A DNA stretch of 64,000 nt, from contig NZ_JAFIQT010000005.1 of the NCBI RefSeq assembly GCF_017355935.1, positions 124,001-188,000 of the forward strand. Reading direction: 5' to 3'. The position numbers were made by a program, and so were the translations under genes. Below the pieces are notes generated by a model. That model made no database searches. It was not told the DNA's origin and was given only the letters and a program-made list of their open reading frames with translations. Origin of the DNA: Telluribacter humicola (GTDB lineage Bacteria > Bacteroidota > Bacteroidia > Cytophagales > Spirosomataceae). Shown here one piece after another: positions 36,702 through 44,361 of this stretch (within the stretch, counting starts at the first letter, position 1; each line of letters begins with the position of its first letter).

Positions 36702-38192
36702 ATGCAACAACTCCTCCAGAATGCCGTCCGGAATCAGGATCAAACGGCTATTATCTCTAACGGACAATCGTATACCTACCAACAACTACTTGAAAGCTCA
36801 GAAGTCCTGGCGGGGCAACTACTTAACGGAGCAGACGATCTGAACGAGGCCCGGGTGGCCTTCATGGTGACACCCGGCTTTGACTACGTGCGGGTGCAGT
36901 GGGGGATCTGGCGGGCTGGTGGAGTTGCCGCTCCGCTGGCGCTTTCGTATCCGCTTCCTTCACTCAGGTACGTCATAGAAGATACCGGGGCGCAAATCGT
37001 CGTTGCCGATGAAACCTACGCGGCAGTACTGGCCCCCCTGGCCGAAGAAAAAGGCTTTAGATTTATTATACTGGGGCAGGAGGAAAAAGCCGCTACGACT
37101 ATACAACTACCTCAACTGGACAGAAGCCGCCGGGCTATGATCTTGTACACAAGCGGTACCACCAGCTTGCCAAAAGGAGTTGTGACAACCCATGCCAACC
37201 TGGAGACCCAGATCTCTACCCTGGATGAGGCCTGGCAATGGACATCGGCCGACCATACCCTTTGCGTGCTCCCGCTACATCATGTACACGGTATTGTCAA
37301 TGTGGTGTCGTGTGCCCTATGGTCCGGAGCTACCGTGGAGTTTCTACCTAACTTTTCGGCCGAAGCCATATTCGATATATTCCGGAGTGGCCGGGTCAAT
37401 GTGTTCATGGCGGTACCTACTATCTACTTCAAGCTTATCTCCTACTGGGAGGGGCTACCGGCGGACGAGCAGCAGCAGATCTCGGCAACTCTAGCCCAGT
37501 TCAGATTTATGGTGTCGGGGTCGGCGGCCTTGCCTGCTTCGGTGATGGAAAAGTGGAAGGGGATCAGTGGCCATACACTACTCGAGCGGTACGGCATGAC
37601 TGAAATAGGTATGGGTATCAGTAATCCTTACGATGGTGACCGTCGCGTGGGGTACATCGGGCAGCCTCTCCCGGGGGTAAATGTACGGCTAGTTGACGAG
37701 GAAAATGTCGTAGTTCCCACAGGACAGCCCGGCGAAATTCAGATAAAAGGGGCTAACGTATTTCTGGAATACTGGAATCGTCCCGAAGCCACACAGAAAG
37801 CCTTTACCGCCGATGGCTGGTTCCGTACTGGTGATATTGCGGTGGTGGAAGAGGGGTATTACCGCATTCTGGGCCGTGATTCCATTGATATCATCAAGTC
37901 CGGCGGGTACAAGATATCGGCCTTAGAGATAGAAGAAGTGCTGCGTACTCACCCAACCATCAGCGACTGCAGTGTAGTAGGTATACCTAACGAAGAGTGG
38001 GGCGAATTGATAGCAGCCGTACTTATCATGAAAGACCATTCTGTGACGACGGAGGATATCAACTCCTGGCTGCGGGAACGGATCCCCGGCTATAAACTCC
38101 CTCGTCAGTACCGTATCATAGAGGAGCTTCCCCGCAATGCTATGGGAAAGGTTACCAAGAACGATCTGAAACAGCTTTTTCAACCTGCTTAA
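36702..38192 (+). CDS. matB: Acyl-CoA synthetase, malonyl-CoA synthetase-like
   Basis: A 496-residue class I adenylate-forming enzyme. The phosphate loop is ILYTSGTTSLPKGV, the A5 motif is ERYGMTEIGM, the hinge region is GRDSIDIIKSGGYKIS, and Lys483 in NAMGKVTK is the expected catalytic lysine. LPLHHVHGIVN and ERYGMTEIGM are typical of malonyl-CoA synthetases (MatB, ACSF3). Together with the MadL/MadM carrier genes that follow 12 bp later, this points to ATP-dependent conversion of malonate to malonyl-CoA. A related dicarboxylate such as methylmalonate, or another acid, cannot be excluded. No malonyl-CoA decarboxylase is in the window. Confidence 0.8.
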   Translation: MQQLLQNAVRNQDQTAIISNGQSYTYQQLLESSEVLAGQLLNGADDLNEARVAFMVTPGFDYVRVQWGIWRAGGVAAPLALSYPLPSLRYVIEDTGAQIVVADETYAAVLAPLAEEKGFRFIILGQEEKAATTIQLPQLDRSRRAMILYTSGTTSLPKGVVTTHANLETQISTLDEAWQWTSADHTLCVLPLHHVHGIVNVVSCALWSGATVEFLPNFSAEAIFDIFRSGRVNVFMAVPTIYFKLISYWEGLPADEQQQISATLAQFRFMVSGSAALPASVMEKWKGISGHTLLERYGMTEIGMGISNPYDGDRRVGYIGQPLPGVNVRLVDEENVVVPTGQPGEIQIKGANVFLEYWNRPEATQKAFTADGWFRTGDIAVVEEGYYRILGRDSIDIIKSGGYKISALEIEEVLRTHPTISDCSVVGIPNEEWGELIAAVLIMKDHSVTTEDINSWLRERIPGYKLPRQYRIIEELPRNAMGKVTKNDLKQLFQPA

Positions 38193-38204
38193 CCTCCACA
38201 GGAT

Positions 38205-38600
38205 ATGACTATTTATGGCGTTGCCATTCTGGCATTTTGTTATGTTACGGGGCAACTAGCGGGTGAACTACTGGGGTATCTCATCGGGATAGATGCCAAT
38301 GTGGGAGGAGTAGGCTTTGCCATGCTGCTGTTAATCCTGCTGAATGACTGGCTCATCAAGAGGGACCACCTGGATAAGCTTACCGAGGGAGGTATTCTCT
38401 TCTGGAGCCAGATGTATATACCCATCGTGGTGGCTATGTCAGCTGTTCAAAATGTAAAAGTAGCGGTATCCAGCGGTTTTATAGCCCTATTGGCTGGCAT
38501 TGTGCCTGTACTACTATGCCTGGCAACGGTGCCGCTGCTTTCCCGACTTTCCAAACCGAAACCCGTTGATCAGGATGGAGATTATTATCCGATTTCTTGA
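38205..38600 (+). CDS. madL: Malonate transporter subunit MadL
   Basis: A 131-residue membrane protein with about four hydrophobic helices. The start, with AFCYVTGQLAGELLGYLIGI and then NVGGVGFAMLLLI, matches the small MadL subunit of the sodium-dependent malonate carrier. MadL and MadM together import malonate. The gene lies 12 bp after the ligase and overlaps the start of madM by 26 bp, which suggests coupled translation. Confidence 0.88.
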   Translation: MTIYGVAILAFCYVTGQLAGELLGYLIGIDANVGGVGFAMLLLILLNDWLIKRDHLDKLTEGGILFWSQMYIPIVVAMSAVQNVKVAVSSGFIALLAGIVPVLLCLATVPLLSRLSKPKPVDQDGDYYPIS

Positions 38601-39339
38601 GAAGAACGGGCTGGTGGTGGCCTTTCTGCTGGTGGGGCTTATCATGTACGTATCTACCATTATCTCCATCCGCCTTACCAACCGTAAGATTCCTGCTTCG
38701 GCCATTGCTATTCTGGGCGGGCTGGTGCTGGCCTACTTTGGTGGAATCTACTCAGGCGGAGAAAAGGGAGTAGCCGATTTGAAGCTCTTTTCGGGTTTTG
38801 GAATAATGGGAGGTTCGATGTTCCGTGATTTCGCTATTGTGTCAACGGCCATGGGTGCCAGCTTCCTGGTTATGAAGCAGACCGGATGGGTAGGGGCGCT
38901 ATCACTCCTGATTGGTATTGTACTCTCCTTCCTGGGGGGAGTAGCCGTGGCACTACTCTGGGGCTACACAGATGCCGTAAGCCTGACCACCATCGGAGCC
39001 GGGGCCTGTACCTACATTGTAGGACCGGTGACTGGCGCGGCTATTGGTGCCAGCTCGGATGTGATGGCGCTCAGTATAGCAGCGGGAGTAGTGAAGGCTA
39101 TATTTATCACCATAGCGACTCCCTTCATTGCTCCGAGTATCGGTTTGAACAATCCCCACTCTGCTATGGTGTTTGGTGGGTTGATGGGAACTACGAGTGG
39201 CGTATCAGCCGGACTGGCAGCCACTGATCCTAAACTGGTACCCTACGGTGCCCTTACTGCAACTTTCTATACGGGACTGGGCTGTCTGATCTGTCCGTCG
39301 GTGTTGTACCTACTTATGCATCTTATTTTTCCTGCCTAA
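38575..39339 (+). CDS. madM: Malonate transporter subunit MadM
   Basis: A 254-residue integral membrane protein with about eight hydrophobic helices, matching the large subunit of the MadLM malonate carrier; the N-terminal part LVVAFLLVGLIMYVSTIIS and the SDVMALSIAAGVVKAI segment are typical. The frame remains open upstream to 38500, but that part lies inside madL and is not hydrophobic in the right place, so I chose the ATG at 38575. It is the last gene of the unit and is followed by a strong hairpin. Confidence 0.88.
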   Translation: MEIIIRFLEKNGLVVAFLLVGLIMYVSTIISIRLTNRKIPASAIAILGGLVLAYFGGIYSGGEKGVADLKLFSGFGIMGGSMFRDFAIVSTAMGASFLVMKQTGWVGALSLLIGIVLSFLGGVAVALLWGYTDAVSLTTIGAGACTYIVGPVTGAAIGASSDVMALSIAAGVVKAIFITIATPFIAPSIGLNNPHSAMVFGGLMGTTSGVSAGLAATDPKLVPYGALTATFYTGLGCLICPSVLYLLMHLIFPA

Positions 39340-39346
39340 ATAAAGG

Positions 39347-39377
39347 AGCGGGCTACCTCATGATGAGGTAGCCCGCT
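39347..39377. terminator. Bidirectional terminator between madM and the MFS gene
   Basis: A perfect 14-bp stem (39347-39360 with 39364-39377) and 3-nt loop, between two convergent genes. The minus strand continues into a T-rich stretch. Confidence 0.85.
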
Positions 39378-39423
39378 TCAACTTATATAAATGGGTCTTC
39401 AATTCACGGAGTGTATACAGCCG

Positions 39424-40764
39424 CTAGCTTACATCCTTAGACTTGATTACGTAGGTAGCGATACCGGCTACAATCGCCGGAAGGCCAAAAATGATGAAAT
39501 TGGCAGTGGTAGATACATTCATGCCTATTAGTAAGCCACCCAAAAGAGGACCAACCAGAGCACCAATGCGACCGGCGCCAATCGCCCAGCCAATACCGGT
39601 AGTACGTACCTCCGTGGGATACATACGGGCCGCTACTGAATACAATCCAACAAATCCTCCCTGAATACAGAATCCAATCAAACCAAAGAGCACAAGTACC
39701 AGTACCGACCCGGAGAAGGCACTGAATGTAAACATCAGGATTGCCGTCAGGATAAGGAACGTACCAATCACCTTGCGCAGCCCGAACTTCCCGGACAGGT
39801 ACCCTTGCGTAAGTATACCGGCAAAGGAACCCATGTTAAATACCGTACCGGCGTAGATAGCCAGTTCAAGACTAAGACCTGTATTGGCAGCAAGCTTCGG
39901 TATCCAGCTAGTCAGGAAGTAGAGCGTTACGAATGACATAAAGAAGGCTACCCACAAACCAATCGTTCCTACTTTCCGTCCATCAGTGAATAGAGAACTG
40001 AATGACGATGCTTTGCGAACTTCGAGCTTTACCTCGGGCATTTGAGTCAGAGGGGCCAGCCCCATCTTTACCATTATGTGGTTGCTCTTTTGTAAAGCAT
40101 TTTTGGGTCGGGTCTTGAAAAGGAAATCAAGTGACTCGGCCAGCATAAAAAAGATCAGAGGGATGGTAATAGCCGAAGCAACGCCGGCTAAGATGTACAT
40201 GGTGCGCCAGCCGTACGTAGGAATAACCTCAGCTGCCACCAGGCCAGACAGGAAGGCTCCCATCGGATAGCCGCTGATGACCAGACTAACCCAGAAATCT
40301 TTGGTACGACTGGGAGCATACTCGGAAGCAAGGGCCGAGGTACTGGCCAGCATGGAGCCAATCCCTAATCCACTAATAAACCGGAAAATGCTCAGCTGTG
40401 TGATTGATTGTGCGTAGGCGGTAGCGAATATACTCCCTCCCATCAGTATAGCACATATCAGGATCATGGACTTGCGTCCTATAATATCTGTTTTGGGAGC
40501 CAGAAACATGGCTCCGACGGCCATTCCCACTACTCCGGCACTGAATACCATACCCAACATTTCAGAGCTGATGGCCCATTCGCTGGCAATGGAGGGGGCG
40601 GTGTAGGAGATAATCAGTACATCCATTCCGTCCAGCATATTCATCAGGAAGCAGACAAAGATGGTGGTGTACTGAAGCCAGCTCAGGCTCCGGTTATCAA
40701 TGATGCCTTTGATATCCGCGTAGGATGGTGAGGTATCGGTTGTCGTCTTGTAAGTTGGGTTCAT
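39424..40764 (-). CDS. MFS aromatic-acid:H+ symporter (AAHS family, PcaK/BenK-like)
   Basis: A 446-residue transporter with about 12 membrane helices. The first helix carries LDGMDVLIISYTAPSIA, the AAHS family's acidic signature, and GRKSMILICA follows the second helix. The family imports 4-hydroxybenzoate, protocatechuate, benzoate or hydroxycinnamates with protons. The exact substrate cannot be read from sequence. It is transcribed toward the malonate genes and ends at the shared hairpin, with a 282-bp gap to the amidohydrolase upstream, so it may have its own promoter. Confidence 0.88.
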   Translation of the reverse strand: MNPTYKTTTDTSPSYADIKGIIDNRSLSWLQYTTIFVCFLMNMLDGMDVLIISYTAPSIASEWAISSEMLGMVFSAGVVGMAVGAMFLAPKTDIIGRKSMILICAILMGGSIFATAYAQSITQLSIFRFISGLGIGSMLASTSALASEYAPSRTKDFWVSLVISGYPMGAFLSGLVAAEVIPTYGWRTMYILAGVASAITIPLIFFMLAESLDFLFKTRPKNALQKSNHIMVKMGLAPLTQMPEVKLEVRKASSFSSLFTDGRKVGTIGLWVAFFMSFVTLYFLTSWIPKLAANTGLSLELAIYAGTVFNMGSFAGILTQGYLSGKFGLRKVIGTFLILTAILMFTFSAFSGSVLVLVLFGLIGFCIQGGFVGLYSVAARMYPTEVRTTGIGWAIGAGRIGALVGPLLGGLLIGMNVSTTANFIIFGLPAIVAGIATYVIKSKDVS

Positions 40765-41046
40765 CTTAGGAATAGTCTTGGCTCTATTTTACTTAAAGAA
40801 GCTTAACTTTCTGCCAGTATACTTATACATCACAATTAGGATATCATGTACGCTGACTAGTTTAGCAGGTATAGTATTCAGTTATAGGTACCGGTTAAGA
40901 TAAGATATGCTGCTATTGACCTCCTCTTTCTTAAGATGCCATTGATAGTGGATGCTTTTGTACATGGGTAAATGGTAAGTGATGAAGAATAAGATGCAGT
41001 TAATCCATACGACGACATTTCTTCACCCCTTCCCTCTACACCACAC

Positions 41047-41913
41047 TTATTTTTTTAGGTTCAGCATACGGATCGCATTTTCTTTAAGGATAAGGGGCTT
41101 TACTTCATCTTTGAATCCAGCCTGTTCAAAGTCCTTCATCCAGCGCTCAGGCGTGATCAAGGGGAAGTCCGTTCCAAAGAGCACTTTGTGTTTGAGCTGC
41201 GTATTGGCGTATTGCACCAACTGAGGGGGGAAGTACTTGGGGCTCCAACCCGATAGATCAATGTACACATTAGGCTTGTGCAGGCAGACACTCAGAGCCT
41301 CATCCTGCCAGGGCCACGATGGATGCGCTATAATGATAGGTACATCCGGAAAATCAATGGCAACATCGTCCAGATGAATAGGGTTGGAATAGGCCAGTCG
41401 CAGACCTCCTCCTCCCCGTACCCCACTGCCAAATCCAGAGTGGCCGCTATGGAATAGCATGGGCAGTCCGGCGGCGGCAATTTCTTCGTAAAGGTGGTAC
41501 GCCATCCTGTCGTTGGGGTAGAAGCCCTGCACCGTGGGGTGAAACTTGAATCCTTTCACGCCATAGTCTTCAATGAGTCGACGGGCTTCTCGGGCACCCA
41601 TGCGTCCCTTATGCGGATCAATGCTTGCAAAGGCAATCATCACATCAGGGTTAGCCAGGGCTGCTTCGGCTACTTCCTCATTAGGGATTCGACGTCGGCC
41701 CAGTTCATACTCGGCATCTACGGTAAACATAACCAGCGCCATCCTGATGCTCCGGTAGTAGTCGACAGTTTCCTGAATGGTAGGCCGGTGGCTGGACTTG
41801 AAGTACCTGGCAAAGGCTTCGTCAAATTCGGGGCGGTAATCATCGTGGGGTTGGGTGCAGGATACCTCCGCGTGCGTATGCACGTCAATCGCTACGATCT
41901 CATCTAAATTCAT
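41047..41913 (-). CDS. Amidohydrolase-family protein, probable 4-hydroxyphenyl-beta-ketoacyl-CoA hydrolase (CouO-like)
   Basis: A 288-residue metal-dependent amidohydrolase of the ACMSD type. Candidate metal ligands are His12 and His14 in IDVHTHAE, His155 in LFHSGHSG, His197 in IIAHPSWPWQ and Asp249 in FGTDFPL. The overall sequence resembles proteins named 4-hydroxyphenyl-beta-ketoacyl-CoA hydrolase, which in Rhodococcus (CouO) splits the beta-ketoacyl-CoA made from p-coumarate or ferulate into the aromatic acid and acetyl-CoA. The frame is open upstream to 42033, but that extension spans a hairpin and is unlike the family, so I start at 41913. The exact reaction is inferred, not shown. Confidence 0.8.
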   Translation of the reverse strand: MNLDEIVAIDVHTHAEVSCTQPHDDYRPEFDEAFARYFKSSHRPTIQETVDYYRSIRMALVMFTVDAEYELGRRRIPNEEVAEAALANPDVMIAFASIDPHKGRMGAREARRLIEDYGVKGFKFHPTVQGFYPNDRMAYHLYEEIAAAGLPMLFHSGHSGFGSGVRGGGGLRLAYSNPIHLDDVAIDFPDVPIIIAHPSWPWQDEALSVCLHKPNVYIDLSGWSPKYFPPQLVQYANTQLKHKVLFGTDFPLITPERWMKDFEQAGFKDEVKPLILKENAIRMLNLKK

Positions 41914-41990
41914 CTGAACAAAAGGAAGAAAGGAGAATATAAATGGAAGGAGAGGAGTGCTCTCCTTGCTTGAGTGTACTTTAACAGCAA

Positions 41991-42028
41991 CTCTGGCCAC
42001 CGGGTCAGTGAAGTACCCGGGGCCAGAG
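41991..42028 (-). promoter_or_regulatory. Hairpin between MetE-like and amidohydrolase genes
   Basis: An 8-bp outer stem (41991-41998 with 42021-42028) and 6-bp inner stem (42000-42005 with 42015-42020) separated by one bulged base. No U-run follows, so it may act as an mRNA processing site or weak attenuator inside the cluster rather than a full terminator. Confidence 0.5.
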
Positions 42029-42075
42029 ATCACGAAAGGTGACTGTCGCTGCTATTGGATCTGTAAGGGGGCAGA

Positions 42076-43191
42076 TTAACTCTCGCCCCAAACCTTCTGG
42101 GCTGTATTGACTACCAGTTCGATTTTTCTCCACTGATCATCGTGGCTCATATCATTGCCGTGGTGAGTACTACTGAATCCACACTGTGGGCTAATGCAGA
42201 GGTTCTCCAGAGGCATGTATTGAGCGGCTTCATCGATGCGTTTGCGCAGGTCATCAGGGTCTTCCAGTTCACGGCTTTTGGATGAGACGATACCCAGTAC
42301 CACTACTTTGTTGTTGGGTACAAAGCGAAGAGGGGCAAAGTCGCCACTGCGTTCGTCGTCATATTCCAGGAAGTAGGCATCCACGTTGATGTTGTTGAAG
42401 AGCACCTCGGCTACCGGCTCGTAGCCACCCTCCGCAAACCAGGTACTGCGGTAGTTGCCCCGGCAGAGGTGAATGCCCACCGTAAGGTCATCAGGACGGC
42501 CATCTATAACTGAGTTAATGAGGGAGGCGTAAGTACGGGGAAGTTCGTTCGGATCTTCACCCCGCTCCTGAGCGGCAGCCCGCATTTTGGGATCGCAGAG
42601 GTAGGCCAGGTTGGTATCATCTAATTGAATATACCTACAGCCGGACTTGTATAAAGCGTCGATCTCCTGACGGTAACTCTGGCTGAGGTCATGGAAGAAC
42701 TCATCCATGTCAGGATAAGAGTTGATATCAATAGATTTGCGTCCTCCCCGGAAGTGAATCATAGTAGGTGATGGGATCGTCACCTTAGGGGTACAGGAGG
42801 CTACCTGCTTCAGGTAGTTGAAATCATCCACCTGAATATCCTTTACGTGTTTGAGCTTACCGGTTACGCTTACCTTGGGAGGGGTGAAACCATCTTCGGC
42901 GGCCTTCGCATTAGGATTAGCGTCGATACCACCGGTCACGGTCACACCGGCCAGCTCTTTGAGGAAGTCCAGGTGGAAGTAGTCGCGGCGGAATTCTCCA
43001 TCGGTGATGGATTTCATACCGGTCGATTCCAACCGCTTTACCGTTTCGGCGATGCCTTTATCTTCAATAGCCCGTAGTTCCTCTGCCGATATTTCGCCTC
43101 TCTTCCATTTCATCCGGCTTTCCTTTACTTCGGGGGTACGAAGAAGACTTCCAACGTGATCGGCTCTGAACGGGGGTTTGATCTTGTACAT
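42076..43191 (-). CDS. MetE-like methyltransferase (cobalamin-independent methionine synthase C-domain family)
   Basis: A 371-residue single-domain relative of the C-terminal half of MetE (YxjG-type). It has the start FRADHVGSLLR, the segment TDGEFRRDYFHLDF, and likely zinc ligands His241 and Cys243 in GIHLCRGN, Glu276 in FLEYDDE and Cys337 in SPQCGFS. MetE moves a methyl group from methyltetrahydrofolate to homocysteine; single-domain relatives are widespread but mostly untested. The surprise is its place inside a hydroxycinnamate cluster. A role in using the methyl group of methoxylated aromatics is possible but is inference only. It starts 38 bp after the alpha/beta-hydrolase stop on the same strand. 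Confidence 0.85.
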   Translation of the reverse strand: MYKIKPPFRADHVGSLLRTPEVKESRMKWKRGEISAEELRAIEDKGIAETVKRLESTGMKSITDGEFRRDYFHLDFLKELAGVTVTGGIDANPNAKAAEDGFTPPKVSVTGKLKHVKDIQVDDFNYLKQVASCTPKVTIPSPTMIHFRGGRKSIDINSYPDMDEFFHDLSQSYRQEIDALYKSGCRYIQLDDTNLAYLCDPKMRAAAQERGEDPNELPRTYASLINSVIDGRPDDLTVGIHLCRGNYRSTWFAEGGYEPVAEVLFNNINVDAYFLEYDDERSGDFAPLRFVPNNKVVVLGIVSSKSRELEDPDDLRKRIDEAAQYMPLENLCISPQCGFSSTHHGNDMSHDDQWRKIELVVNTAQKVWGES

Positions 43192-43229
43192 ATTCTAATT
43201 TGTTAGGTATATAGGTTACTAATTTGATT

Positions 43230-44348
43230 TTATTCAATAGGGCCGGGCTTGGGGCGTTTACCCGTCGAGACCCACTGACGCAGCGTATCGAAGGCTGCTC
43301 CGGTCTGCTGAGGAGTAAATTGGCAGTGTCCCTGGCCGTTGGTGTACTTTACTACCATAAACTGCTCCTTGTTTCGTTGCCTGACCATATTTTCATAATT
43401 AGTGATGGCCATTTTGGCCGGAATCAGCTGATCGTAAGTAGTATGCAGGATCACCACCGGCAGGGAAATATCGCCGGTACGGTCATAGCGCTGAAGGAAA
43501 TCGAAGGATTTGCGGGAAGCAGCAAAGCGTTCTACCTTCTGATTGACCATCCAGTCATCCGGATAGCCACTGTACAGGGTATTGGTATTGTCAAAAGGAT
43601 TGCCCCCGGATTTTCTGATCAGATCCCGTAGTACCATCTCCCCAAAGAGTACTGCGAAAGGTAAGTCTTTTACTTTCAGATCAAACTGCTGAGCCAGCTG
43701 CCTGGCTACGAGCGAATCTTTCGTCAAGCCTTTTTGAATGGGTCCCACCTTCATAAAGACTTGGTTCATGGGTTGGGGCTGCGCGTTTGCACTATTATTT
43801 ACAATATCAGAAAGTGACGAAGTAAGTCCCGGAAAAAGTACATTAAAAACAGCCAGCAGGTCAAACTCCTTACGGGTCTGCAGATACGGGCGGCTGGATA
43901 AGGGGCATAGGGGCAAAGCTCCCTTGTAGTGGGTTGCAAAGTTTTCCATAATACCCAGCGAGACGCCTCCTCCCATGGATTCACCGGCCATATAGGTAGT
44001 GTCAGGCATGCCGTACTTACCCACGAAGTGTTTTCTGAGAGCTTCGGTATCCTCAATTCCCTCGGGCAGGGCGTATCCTTGTTGGCGGTAGGCGGAGGCA
44101 GCTACGGCATATCCCCGCTCTAGAAAGGGAGCCACTCTTTGGGCAAAGTTTGGGTTATCAATGGCCGAAGGAGAATTCATGAATTCATACCCATGGGCGT
44201 ACATGACCAATTTGCTTTTCCAGTTGGTGGGGAAAAGGATCTTGTACCTGGCCCCGTTGATCGTACCCGAATCAATCCTAACCGGCTGGGCCACTGCCCA
44301 GCTGGTTAGGATTGCAAAGATTAAAGCAAGTAGAATAGTTGTTTTCAT
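43230..44348 (-). CDS. Secreted alpha/beta-hydrolase, possible feruloyl/chlorogenate esterase
   Basis: A 372-residue hydrolase with a signal peptide (about 1-20, ending AVAQP), so it acts in the periplasm or outside. The nucleophile elbow is AGESMGGGVS with Ser124, and the C-terminal GQGHCQF holds a likely catalytic histidine. I cannot place it in a characterised esterase family by eye. Its position directly after the feruloyl-CoA synthetase gene (13-bp gap) suggests it releases hydroxycinnamates from esters, as the chlorogenate esterase of the Acinetobacter hca cluster does. This is inference from context. Confidence 0.8.
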   Translation of the reverse strand: MKTTILLALIFAILTSWAVAQPVRIDSGTINGARYKILFPTNWKSKLVMYAHGYEFMNSPSAIDNPNFAQRVAPFLERGYAVAASAYRQQGYALPEGIEDTEALRKHFVGKYGMPDTTYMAGESMGGGVSLGIMENFATHYKGALPLCPLSSRPYLQTRKEFDLLAVFNVLFPGLTSSLSDIVNNSANAQPQPMNQVFMKVGPIQKGLTKDSLVARQLAQQFDLKVKDLPFAVLFGEMVLRDLIRKSGGNPFDNTNTLYSGYPDDWMVNQKVERFAASRKSFDFLQRYDRTGDISLPVVILHTTYDQLIPAKMAITNYENMVRQRNKEQFMVVKYTNGQGHCQFTPQQTGAAFDTLRQWVSTGKRPKPGPIE

Positions 44349-44361
44349 AGGTACAATCCAA

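Noticed and set aside
41914-42033. 40-codon upstream extension of the amidohydrolase frame
   Set aside because: It runs through a hairpin and does not look like the family; the ATG at 41913 gives the standard start just before the metal-binding HxH.
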